From contig JAXLYX010000018.1 in NCBI GenBank assembly GCA_046351215.1, positions 87,955-151,954 of the forward strand: a DNA stretch of 64,000 bases. The letters run 5' to 3'. This document shows positions 52,058 through 59,927 of this stretch, one piece after another. Origin of the DNA: JAXLYX01 sp046351215 (GTDB lineage Bacteria; Myxococcota_A; Polyangia; Polyangiales; Houyiibacteriaceae). The position numbers were made by a program, and so were the translations under genes. The number at the start of each line of letters is the position of its first letter. The stretch's first letter is position 1. The notes beneath the pieces were generated by a model. It had not been told where the DNA came from, did no database searches, and was given only the letters and a program-made list of their open reading frames with translations.

Positions 52058-53029
52058 GCGCACCACGCAATTCCTGCCCTTCTGTTTCGCCTGGTAGAGG
52101 CGTGCGTCGACGACGCCGAGGAAGGCGAGCGCTTCGTCGCCTTCCTTCGGCACGACGGTGCCGACGCCCTGGCTGATCGTCACGCGGGCGCTGACGGGCG
52201 AAGCCTCGTGCGGGATGTCTTCGTCGAAGACGAGCCGTCGGAAGCGCTCGGCGGCGACCTCGGCGCCTCCGTCGTCGGTCTCGGGGAGCAGCACGACGAA
52301 TTCCTCGCCGCCGAAGCGAGCCACGAGATCCTGGCCTCGCGTGCCGCTGGCGAGCGCGCTCGCGACCCGCTTCAGGCAGTCGTCGCCCATCACGTGCCCG
52401 TACCGATCGTTGAACTGTTTGAAGCAGTCGATGTCGAGGACGATGAGGGAGAGGGAACGCTGGTGCCGCCTCGCGCTCGCCCACTCGCGCTCGAAGACGA
52501 GCTCGAACATCCGGCGATTGGCGATGCCCGTGAGGCCGTCCTTGTACGAGAGGTCCTCGAGCTCGCGCTTGAGCCGGAGGAGCTCTTCCTCGTTCCGCTT
52601 CCGCTCGCTGATGTCGAACATGAAGCCGACGAGCGCCTCGACCTCGCCGTCCTTGCGCACCACGTGGACGACGTCGCGGATCCAGACGTAGCTCCCGTCC
52701 GCCTTGAGCGCGCGGTAGTCGGCTTCGTGGTCGATTCCGCTCTGCGATTGCGAGACGCAGAAATTCACCACGTACTCGCGGTCCTCCGGATGCATCCGGT
52801 TCGCCCAGTCCTCGACCGTGAGCCAGCTCTCGGGCGTGTAGCCGAGCAGCGCTTCGATCTGCGGACCGATGTACGTGAACCGCGTCGTCTTCCAGTCGAT
52901 CCGCCACGGGATCGCCTTCGTCGACTCGAGCAGGGTCTTGTAGACCGTGCTGTCCGGCTCCATCTCGGTCCGCTCGGCCGCGTTCGATTCGATCTCCACG
53001 AGATCCACTCCCCCTTCGTCCCCGAGCAT
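52055..53029 (-). CDS. PAS-GGDEF diguanylate cyclase
   Basis: The 324-residue cytoplasmic protein has a PAS domain (about 40-145; IGPQIEALLGYTPESW, then WANRMHPEDREYV and DISERKRNEEEL) and a GGDEF domain (about 160-320; SYKDGLTGIANRRMFE, then RFGGEEFVVLLPETD). The GGEEF active loop is intact, and RGQD lies 5 residues upstream, so the inhibitory I-site RxxD is also intact. It should make cyclic di-GMP from GTP, with PAS sensing and product feedback. No membrane segment is present. An internal ATG at residue 23 is a possible start. Confidence 0.93.
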   Translation of the reverse strand: MLGDEGGVDLVEIESNAAERTEMEPDSTVYKTLLESTKAIPWRIDWKTTRFTYIGPQIEALLGYTPESWLTVEDWANRMHPEDREYVVNFCVSQSQSGIDHEADYRALKADGSYVWIRDVVHVVRKDGEVEALVGFMFDISERKRNEEELLRLKRELEDLSYKDGLTGIANRRMFELVFEREWASARRHQRSLSLIVLDIDCFKQFNDRYGHVMGDDCLKRVASALASGTRGQDLVARFGGEEFVVLLPETDDGGAEVAAERFRRLVFDEDIPHEASPVSARVTISQGVGTVVPKEGDEALAFLGVVDARLYQAKQKGRNCVVR

Positions 53030-53104
53030 GGATCGCCGCCGTCACGGCGGAAAGGGTGGGAGACGACCCACACCGGCACCTCCCCAGGCGGCCGTCGGGT
53101 GCGC

Positions 53105-53116
53105 TAGTGTTCCCCC
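53105..53116 (+). promoter_or_regulatory. Leaderless-type -10 hexamer TAGTGT
   Basis: TAGTGT at 53105-53110 is followed by 6 nt and the ATG of the globin gene. No Shine-Dalgarno sequence is visible. Confidence 0.5.
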
Positions 53117-53485
53117 ATGAATCCGACCCTGTACGATCGGCTCGGCGGAGAGGCGGCCGTGGAGGCGGCCGTTTCGCTGTTCTACGACAAGGTGATGGCC
53201 GATCCGAGCCTCGCCCCCTACTTCGCGGGCCTCGACATGGACGCGCAGATCCAGAAGCAGATCGCCTTCATGACGATGGCCTTCGGCGGCCCCAGCCGGT
53301 ACACGGGCCGGGATCTCCGGACCGCGCACGCGCGGCTCGTCAAGAACGGCATGGGGGACCCGGCCTTCGACGCCGTCGCGACGCATCTGGCCACGACACT
53401 CGGGGAGCTCGGAGTCGAAAAGATCCTCGTCGACGAAGTCCTGGCGCTCGTCGAGGGGACCCGAGGGGAGGTGCTCTCCCGATGA
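53117..53485 (+). CDS. Truncated haemoglobin (group I-like)
   Basis: The 122-residue heme protein starts LYDRLGGEAAVEAAVSLFYDKVMADPSLAPYFAGLDMDAQIQKQIAFM, with the LGG turn and Tyr of group I truncated globins. GGPSRYTGRDLRTAH carries the proximal His. It binds O2 or NO and may detoxify NO. Its stop overlaps the start of the following 74-residue gene (ATGA), indicating co-translation. Confidence 0.92.
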   Translation: MNPTLYDRLGGEAAVEAAVSLFYDKVMADPSLAPYFAGLDMDAQIQKQIAFMTMAFGGPSRYTGRDLRTAHARLVKNGMGDPAFDAVATHLATTLGELGVEKILVDEVLALVEGTRGEVLSR

Positions 53486-53706
53486 TGGTCTCCAGCGACT
53501 CGGACCTCGAGGCCCGCTTCGACCGCGTCGTCATCGACGACGACTCCGGAAGGCGCGAGCTCAGCCAGGGCGAATTCCTGAGGCTTCCGCTCTCGCAGCG
53601 CATCCGCTGTGTGATCGAACGGACCGCGACCTTCTTCGACGGTGCACGCGAGGTCGATCGCCACGCGGCGATCAACGGGCTGCGACGCTCCCAGGCGAAG
53701 GGCTGA
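53482..53706 (+). CDS. Small protein coupled to truncated haemoglobin, function unknown
   Basis: The 74-residue protein starts at an ATG that overlaps the globin stop by 4 nt. It reads DRVVIDDDSGRRELSQGEFLRLPLSQRIRCVIERTATFFDGAREVDRHAAINGLRR. The LPLSQRIRCVIE helix is amphipathic. No family is recognised. The tight coupling suggests a partner role for the globin, for example in heme loading or redox, but this is inference. A second ATG one codon later is also usable. Confidence 0.6.
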   Translation: MMVSSDSDLEARFDRVVIDDDSGRRELSQGEFLRLPLSQRIRCVIERTATFFDGAREVDRHAAINGLRRSQAKG

Positions 53707-53767
53707 CCTCCCCCCGGGTCGATCGGCGGGCCCGAGCGCCTTCGAGTGGTGCTACGCCTCCTCCGCC

Positions 53768-54520
53768 GTGAGCCTGCTCCTCGCCAAGCTGCTGATCGCC
53801 CCGTCCTTCGTCGCGGGCGTGAGCCTCGTCGGACGGCGTTTCGGCCCGAAGGTCGCCGGTTTCGTCGCGGCGCTCCCCGTCGTCGGCGGTCCGATCCTCG
53901 GGCTCCTCGTCGCCGAGCAGGGACCGGTGTTCGGAGCGCGGGCGGCGCTCGCGGGCTCGATCGGCGCGGCCCCGACGATGGTCTTCGCGCTGGTCTACGC
54001 GCATCTCGCGTCGCGTCTCGCCTGGGGAGCGACCTTGGGCCTCGCCTACACGGCGTACTTCGCGGCGACGGCCCTGCTCTCGCTCGCGCCGACGAATGCC
54101 TTCACCGCGATCGCGATCCCGCTCGCGACGTGGGCTCTCTCGCTCCGTGCCTTCCCTCGGGCCTCGGCCTCGGGGCTCGTGGCGAAGCCCTCGGCCTTCG
54201 ATCTGCCCGTCCGCATCGTGGCGACGATGACGCTCGTCGTCGCGATCACGACGCTGGCCCGCATCCTCGGCCCCGAGCGGAGCGGCCTGCTCACGCCCTT
54301 CCCGATCGCGACGGCCGTGCTCGCCGTGTTCGCGCATCGCGAGGCCGGAGGCGGGGCGGCGGCCGTGCTGCTCCGCGCCCTCGTGCGCGGGCTCTTCAGC
54401 TTCTGCACCTTCTTCGTCGTGATCGGCTTCGCCCTCCCCTCGGTCGGTGCCGTTCCGGCCTTCGCGCTGGGCGGCCTCGCGGCGCTCTGTGTCCACGTCG
54501 TGATGACGCTGCGTTCCTGA
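53768..54520 (+). CDS. Integral membrane protein of unknown function
   Basis: The 250-residue protein is almost entirely hydrophobic, with about 8 predicted helices. RRFGPKVAGFVAALPVVGGPILGLLVAEQG near the start is a motif seen in several uncharacterised bacterial membrane proteins. Thr- and Gly-rich helices follow. GTG at 53768 puts the first helix at the N-terminus; a longer frame has no support. Transport or membrane adaptation is possible but not shown. It lies 61 bp after the 74-residue gene. Confidence 0.7.
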   Translation: MSLLLAKLLIAPSFVAGVSLVGRRFGPKVAGFVAALPVVGGPILGLLVAEQGPVFGARAALAGSIGAAPTMVFALVYAHLASRLAWGATLGLAYTAYFAATALLSLAPTNAFTAIAIPLATWALSLRAFPRASASGLVAKPSAFDLPVRIVATMTLVVAITTLARILGPERSGLLTPFPIATAVLAVFAHREAGGGAAAVLLRALVRGLFSFCTFFVVIGFALPSVGAVPAFALGGLAALCVHVVMTLRS

Positions 54521-54567
54521 ACCTGGGTTCATGCGCCGGCGGGGCGCGACCGTTCATGCTCGGGTGC

Positions 54568-55266
54568 ATGGACCGTTCGAACGAAGACTCCGAAGCCCTC
54601 GTCCCGACCTCGCTCGCCGCAGGTGCGCTCCTCGCCCTGCTCTGGGCGATCACCGTCGCCTCCGGCACGAGCCAGCAATTCTTCGAGTGGGCGCTTCCGC
54701 CCGCGGTGTACGCACGTGCGCTCGTCGCGCATGCGGCGCCGCTCCGGACGATCGTCGCGATCGACGACGTCTTCGTCGCCGCGTACGTCTCGGCCACGCT
54801 CTTCCTCGCGCTCCGCCTCGGCGCGGGACGAGGGCGGATCCTCGCGCTCCTCGTGGGCGTCGGGGGCGTGACGGCCGGCCTCCTCGACCTCGAGGAGAAC
54901 CACCACCTGCTCGCGCTGGCCCGCCTCGCCGAGAACGACGTCGCGATCCCGCTCGCGGAGATCGTCCATCGCACGACGGCGAGCCAGCTGAAGTGGATGA
55001 TCGCCCACCTCGCCTTCGTGCTCGCGGGCTTCGCGATGACGGGGACGTCGCGCTTCCTCCCGATCGTGCGCGTCTCGCTGATCGCCCTGCAGCTGCCGCT
55101 CGGCGCGCTCGTCTGGGCCGTCGAGGATCCGGCGTTCCGTCCCCTGCTGGTCTCCGCGCGCTACGCCTCGCTCATCGTCGGCTTCCTCGCGGTGGCGTTC
55201 CTCTACCGCGAGCCTTCGCCGACTCGCGGCGTCGGCGTCGCAGCCGGCTCAGGTGCACCGGCGTGA
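54568..55266 (+). CDS. Integral membrane protein of unknown function
   Basis: The 232-residue protein has about 6 hydrophobic helices. The C-terminal 20 residues are hydrophilic. LDLEENHHLLAL in the middle is a His/Glu-rich cluster. I do not recognise the family. It may start at ATG 54568 or 54556. It follows the previous membrane gene by 47 bp on the same strand. Its last 95 bp overlap the opposite-strand Crp-type gene, an unusually long tail-to-tail overlap. Confidence 0.65.
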   Translation: MDRSNEDSEALVPTSLAAGALLALLWAITVASGTSQQFFEWALPPAVYARALVAHAAPLRTIVAIDDVFVAAYVSATLFLALRLGAGRGRILALLVGVGGVTAGLLDLEENHHLLALARLAENDVAIPLAEIVHRTTASQLKWMIAHLAFVLAGFAMTGTSRFLPIVRVSLIALQLPLGALVWAVEDPAFRPLLVSARYASLIVGFLAVAFLYREPSPTRGVGVAAGSGAPA

Positions 55267-55831
55267 TGCCGAGGTAGGAGGCGACGTGCTTCGCGGCGAC
55301 GCGCGCCTCGAGGCCGGGGAAGCGCGTGGCGAAGCTCGCATAGCGCTCCTCCGCGTCGAGACCGAGGAGCTCGTACTCGCGCTCGGCCTTGCGGAGCAGC
55401 AGCGCCTCGAGCGAGCGCCGCCCGAGCTCGGCCCATGCGGGAGAGCGCGAGGCGAGCTCGCGGAACGCCGCATGGCTGCCCACGAGCACGCGCGTCGGCT
55501 CCTCCGCGACGATGAAGGCGCGCGAGGGCACGCCCGAGAGGAGATCGGCGAGCGAGCCCGAGAGCTCGGCTTCGACGACGAAGGCCTTCGTGCGCTCGGT
55601 GCCGTCGGAGAGCGCGAAGTACTCGCGGAGGAGGCCGCGGACGACGACGGCGACCTCGGTCGCCACGACGCCGGCGCGCAGGAAGAGCTCGCCCTTCCCG
55701 AGCTCGCGGGGACGGAGGAGGGCGAAGCCCGCGCGGAGGGAAGCTTCGTCCATGGGCGCGAGGCGGTGGAGGGCGGAGGCGAAGGTCGCGAGGTCGGCCG
55801 GGAGAATCGTCGGAGTCCGGGCGCGAGGCAT
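55172..55831 (-). CDS. Crp/Fnr-type transcriptional regulator
   Basis: The 219-residue protein has a cyclic-nucleotide-binding-like barrel (about 30-135; GELFLRAGVVATEVAVVVRGLLREYFALSDG) and a C-terminal helix-turn-helix (about 175-205; VAAKHVASYLGITPVHLSRLRRRR) typical of the Crp/Fnr branch that begins with YLGITP. No Fe-S Cys set is present, so it is not an FNR oxygen sensor; the ligand is unknown. The ATG is supported by TAGCAT 8 nt upstream. It is divergent from the WGR/DUF4132 pair. Confidence 0.88.
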   Translation of the reverse strand: MPRARTPTILPADLATFASALHRLAPMDEASLRAGFALLRPRELGKGELFLRAGVVATEVAVVVRGLLREYFALSDGTERTKAFVVEAELSGSLADLLSGVPSRAFIVAEEPTRVLVGSHAAFRELASRSPAWAELGRRSLEALLLRKAEREYELLGLDAEERYASFATRFPGLEARVAAKHVASYLGITPVHLSRLRRRRRESAKARGRGTPPRGSRR

Positions 55832-55845
55832 TGCCGAGGATGCTA
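55832..55845 (-). promoter_or_regulatory. Leaderless-type -10 hexamer TAGCAT
   Basis: TAGCAT (minus strand, 55840-55845) is followed by 8 nt and the ATG of the Crp-type regulator. Confidence 0.5.
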
Positions 55846-55982
55846 CCGCGCTCCGCCCCGGATTCGACCCCGGTGGAAAGTTACGCCGTGCTCGTCCCCA
55901 CCGCCCGTTCGGGGGAGGTGATGCGCGTCGAATTGCCCTGGATTTCGACGCGACCCGAGGGAGATCGGTCCCCATCTCGGGT

Positions 55983-58900
55983 ATGTTCCGGCAGCTCATG
56001 GGAACCCGGAAGCCGCAGTCCGCCCGAAGCGAGTCGTCCATGCCGTCCGACGAGCTCCCACCCACCACCCAGGCTCCGGGCATGGACTCGTGGAAGCAGG
56101 TCCGGATCCTCGTCTCCGACGCCGATCGCCGGAAGGTCTTCGAGACCGCCGCGCCTCCGCCGCGCAAGCCGGTCAAGCGCCGGCCCTACGATCCGGAGGC
56201 TTGCCTCGCGACGCTCCAGAGGTGGCGGACGATCCTGAGCCAACGCGTCCGTGATCCGCGCAAGTTTCTCGGCATCGACGTGGGGACGAGCCGAGAGGAG
56301 GGCGTGGTCTATTGGTCGATCGTCGCCGACCCGAGGAATCGTCACGGCTGGGCCAGACGCGATACGGTCGACGAGACGATCGAGGCGTTCCGAACCGGCC
56401 CCCCCGAGACGGTGCCCGCGAGCTTCCACGGGATCGAGGAGGCCTCCGAGCTCATGTGCCTCGTCGCGTTCGCGGCCTTCGGTGCGGACGGCGTCGGGGA
56501 GCTCCTCGCCGCGCTCCCAGGCGGTGTCCGCGCCGTTCCCTACGCGTCGATCCAATCGTCGTTGCTGCGACACTTCACGGAGGAGCAGCGGAATGCCCTT
56601 CGCTCCCGCCTGCGCGCTGCCATGGACGCCACGGGTCCGGTCGATTGGAAGCTGGTGCTCCTGAGCTGGCTCGGTGAATCCCCCGAGATGATCGCGGCGT
56701 ACGTCGCGAGGTGGCCTGACGGTGCAGGCCGGGCCAAAGGAGTGACCGCGAGCACGGGTGCGATGGCGACCAACAACCTCGTGCTCCATGCGCTCTTCGG
56801 ACTGCGCGATCCCGACCGCATCGCGCACGAAGCTCGTCGGCTCGGAGCGTGGCCGCTGTCGCCGGAGGACGCCCGCCTGCTCTTCGCGGCGACCGGCGCC
56901 CGCTGCGTGTCCCTCGTGGCGGAGGCGGCTCTCCACGCCTCGTGGAAGGTACCCGCCAAGGCGATGGCCAAGACGCTGCTGCTGGTCGAGGCCCCCGAGA
57001 CCGCCTGCGCCATGCTCGCACTGCGTGCGAGCCCCGACACGCGCGAGCTCGCGGAGGAGTGGCTGCGCGCGAATCCGGAGCGCACGGCGCTCGGTCTCGT
57101 CGCGGCAGCGGCCGGTGAAGGTGCGGGCGCCACCGCGGCGTACGACTACGTGTGCGGGATCGTCCGCGGCGGCGCGACGGCGCTCGTGGAAGACGCCCTC
57201 GCGGCCGTCGGCGGCGACGCGGCCGAGACCGTCCGGAGGAAGCTCGCCGCCTCCATGGCGAGGGAGCTGCCCGAGGCGAAGCCTTCCGAGCTGCCGGAAT
57301 GGGTTCGACTCCATTTCGGAGACGAGGGCCCACGAGCGGCCGCCCCCGTCGTCTTGGATGGGGAACGACGACATCCCGTTCGCCGACTCGACTCGAGGAC
57401 GTGGACGCCCGAAGAACGACTCCCGGCGGTGCCCGCCCCCGAGACCGCGGGGCCCGAGGTCCCGTTCGACCTCGAGGCCTCGCTCGCGAAGCTCGAATCC
57501 CTCGCGTCTCGAACGGAAGGCGACCCGCCGGAGGGCCTTTCCCGACCGCGTTGGGACTGGGAGAGCCTCCGCCTGTCCTTGCCGATGGGTCGCGAGGAGG
57601 CGCTCTTCTGGCTCCGCGCGTTCGACGAGGCTCATCGAGGGAGCACCGTCGAGGAGGTGAGGCACGAAGCGACCAGCGAACGCCTCGGCGAGGCTCCGTC
57701 GCTCGGATGGCTCGAGCAGAGGCACGCTCGTTCGATTCCCTTGCCCATCTACGTGCTCCACGGGTTCGAGGGCATCGCATGGATCGCGGATCGCACCGAC
57801 GACATCGTGGCTTCGGTGCGCCGCGTCCTCGACTCCGTCGTCCGCTTCCTCGACCGCGGCGCACGCGAGGAGCTCCGAAGCTTCCTGGTCTCCTCGTCCG
57901 ATCCCGGGCCGGGATCGCTCCTGCTCGCGGAGCGCCTCGGTGCGACGAAGACCGAGCTTCGCGAGGCCATCGCCAGGCTCCGACGCGAGTACCAGGGCGT
58001 TCCGTATCGTCCGGCCCCCCTCCTCTACACGCTCGGAGACCTCGACGAGATCCTCGCGGAGGCGGCGAGGTTGGACGTCAAACCCTGGGTCGCTTGGCAA
58101 GCCCGTGAATGGCTCGCGGCGACCGGAGTGGCCGGGCTCGACCGACTCGCGCTCGGCATCGCGGAGGCGAGCGCCGACAAGGCGGACCTCGTCGATTGCC
58201 TCGCTGCCGTCGAGGCCCCCGAGGTCGCCCCGATCATGCTGGGCGTGCGGAAGTACGCGGCGTGCAAGGAGGCGGCCCGGGCCTGGTTCGAAGCGCATCC
58301 GGTCTTCGCGATCGAAGGCCTCCTTCCCCTCGTCGGCACGAAGGACAAGCTCGCACGCTCGGCCGTCGAGCTCCTGATCGGAGCGCGTCGGCGTGGCTAC
58401 GGCCCGCTCATCGCCGAGCTCGCCCGTGGCGACGAGTCCGTCGCTGCGCTGGTCCTCGACGAGAGCATGGATCGCTCGCGCCCGACGGCAGCCGATCGCG
58501 CCCTCGCGCAGACGCTGCCGTCCATCGCGATCGACACCGAGGCCGGGCCGCGCGCGCTCGGCATCGACGTCGTCGCGCGCGTCGTGGCCGACCTGCGCGG
58601 CTCGACGCTCGACGAGCCTTCGCCGGGGCTCGAGGTGCTCCGCGAGCACGCCGATCGGGCCTCCCTCGATCGGTTCGCGTGGGCCCTCTTCGAAGCCTGG
58701 TCGAACGACGGCATGCCCGCGAAGCAAGGGTGGCGCCTCGGCGCGCTCGGTCACCTCGGGGGGGACGCCTCGGCCATCGGCCTCGGCAAACGCGTCCGTG
58801 CCTGGGCGCGCGACAAGCAGCATGCGCGCGCGGCGCTCGGGGTCGAGTGCCTGGAGGCCATCGGCACCGACATGGCCCTGATGGTCCTGAACGATCTCGA

Positions 58901-59927
58901 GCAGACGGCTCCGACCCTGGGCATGCGCGATCGGGCGTACCACTGCCTCGAACGCATCGCGGCCGCGCGGGGTCTCGGTCGCGAAGAGCTCGCCGACCGG
59001 CTCGTCCCGACCTGCGGCCTCGAGGAGGGAGGGACCCGCACCTTCTCGTTCGGCTCCCGCTCGTTCACGTTCGTGCTGGGCGCGGGTCTCGAACCGATGG
59101 TCCGGAGCGCCGAGGGCAAGCTCGCCACCGAGCTCCCGAAGCCCGGGGCGAAGGACGACGCGGCTGCGGCCAAGGCCGCGGTCGAAGACTGGAAGCTGCT
59201 GAAGAAGCAGGTGGCCGAGGTCGCGAAGGCCCAGACCGCGCGTCTCGAGCTCGCGATGGTCCTCGGACGTCGTTGGACGCCCGACGATCTCGAATCGCTC
59301 TTCCTCGACCATCCGCTGATGAAGCTCCTCGCGCGTCGCCTGATCTGGAGCGCGCACGATGCGAGCGGAGACCGACTCTTCGTCTTCCGGATCGGCGACG
59401 ACGACTCGTTCTCGAATGGAAAGGACGAAGCCTGCGAGCTCGGACCCGAGGTCGCTTCGGTCGGGCTCCTCCATCCCGCCGAGATCGACGAGACGGAGCG
59501 GCGCGCCCTCCGTTCCCTTCTCGCGGACTACGACATCGTCCCTCCCTTCCCGCAGCTCGATCGACGCGTCTACCCGAGCGGCGATCCGTCGCGACCGGAC
59601 CCCGCGCCGAACCAGCTCGGCGACCGCGCGATCGACCCGAAGGCGTTGGTCTTCGGGCTCGAGGGTCGAGACTGGCGGAGGGCTCCGTTGGACGAGTCCC
59701 GCTTCCTGACCTCGCACACGAAGACCTTCGGCGACGTGCAGGCCGTCGTCCGGTACTCGCCCGGCGTCGGGATCGGCGGCTTCACGGAGGACTGGGATCC
59801 ACAGACGATCGAGGACCTGCGCTTCGTGCAGCTCGATGGGAGCCCCTCGACGGTCCCTGCGCGCGTCCGGAGCGAAGCGATGGTCGACCTGCTGCGCCTC
59901 TACGAGAAGGGAACGACGAAGGAATGA
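55983..59927 (+). CDS. DUF4132 giant protein (MolR-like), without WGR domain
   Basis: The 1314-residue protein has a short unordered lead, two tandem copies of a roughly 400-residue helical (HEAT-like) module, and a C-terminal DUF4132 domain (about 1065-1260; VEDWKLLKKQVAEVAKAQTARLELAMVLGRRW, then LARRLIWSAHD). In each module an S-R-E-E-x-x-x-W block is followed by GFEGIAWIADR-like text, and E-A-P-E-x-x-x-x-M-L and GLLPLVGTKD-like strings recur. The lack of the N-terminal WGR domain distinguishes it from the next gene. It is coupled to that gene by an ATGA overlap. The function of this family is unknown; related proteins are encoded near AAA/VWA genes in some bacteria. ATG 55998 is an alternative start. 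Confidence 0.85.
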   Translation: MFRQLMGTRKPQSARSESSMPSDELPPTTQAPGMDSWKQVRILVSDADRRKVFETAAPPPRKPVKRRPYDPEACLATLQRWRTILSQRVRDPRKFLGIDVGTSREEGVVYWSIVADPRNRHGWARRDTVDETIEAFRTGPPETVPASFHGIEEASELMCLVAFAAFGADGVGELLAALPGGVRAVPYASIQSSLLRHFTEEQRNALRSRLRAAMDATGPVDWKLVLLSWLGESPEMIAAYVARWPDGAGRAKGVTASTGAMATNNLVLHALFGLRDPDRIAHEARRLGAWPLSPEDARLLFAATGARCVSLVAEAALHASWKVPAKAMAKTLLLVEAPETACAMLALRASPDTRELAEEWLRANPERTALGLVAAAAGEGAGATAAYDYVCGIVRGGATALVEDALAAVGGDAAETVRRKLAASMARELPEAKPSELPEWVRLHFGDEGPRAAAPVVLDGERRHPVRRLDSRTWTPEERLPAVPAPETAGPEVPFDLEASLAKLESLASRTEGDPPEGLSRPRWDWESLRLSLPMGREEALFWLRAFDEAHRGSTVEEVRHEATSERLGEAPSLGWLEQRHARSIPLPIYVLHGFEGIAWIADRTDDIVASVRRVLDSVVRFLDRGAREELRSFLVSSSDPGPGSLLLAERLGATKTELREAIARLRREYQGVPYRPAPLLYTLGDLDEILAEAARLDVKPWVAWQAREWLAATGVAGLDRLALGIAEASADKADLVDCLAAVEAPEVAPIMLGVRKYAACKEAARAWFEAHPVFAIEGLLPLVGTKDKLARSAVELLIGARRRGYGPLIAELARGDESVAALVLDESMDRSRPTAADRALAQTLPSIAIDTEAGPRALGIDVVARVVADLRGSTLDEPSPGLEVLREHADRASLDRFAWALFEAWSNDGMPAKQGWRLGALGHLGGDASAIGLGKRVRAWARDKQHARAALGVECLEAIGTDMALMVLNDLEQTAPTLGMRDRAYHCLERIAAARGLGREELADRLVPTCGLEEGGTRTFSFGSRSFTFVLGAGLEPMVRSAEGKLATELPKPGAKDDAAAAKAAVEDWKLLKKQVAEVAKAQTARLELAMVLGRRWTPDDLESLFLDHPLMKLLARRLIWSAHDASGDRLFVFRIGDDDSFSNGKDEACELGPEVASVGLLHPAEIDETERRALRSLLADYDIVPPFPQLDRRVYPSGDPSRPDPAPNQLGDRAIDPKALVFGLEGRDWRRAPLDESRFLTSHTKTFGDVQAVVRYSPGVGIGGFTEDWDPQTIEDLRFVQLDGSPSTVPARVRSEAMVDLLRLYEKGTTKE
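58303..59345. repeat. Duplicated segment, copy 1 (homologous to 62370-63412)
   Basis: Within the two DUF4132 genes, this segment matches 62370-63412 strongly at the nucleotide level, for example GTCTTCGCGATCGAAGGCCT and GTCGGCACGAAGGACAAGCT are shared exactly. The 5' halves of the genes are much less alike, so the similarity is graded. Boundaries are approximate. Confidence 0.6.

Noticed and set aside
55881..59717. 1278-residue minus-strand open frame opposite the first DUF4132 gene
   Set aside because: Antisense shadow of a GC-rich gene, with no domain signature.
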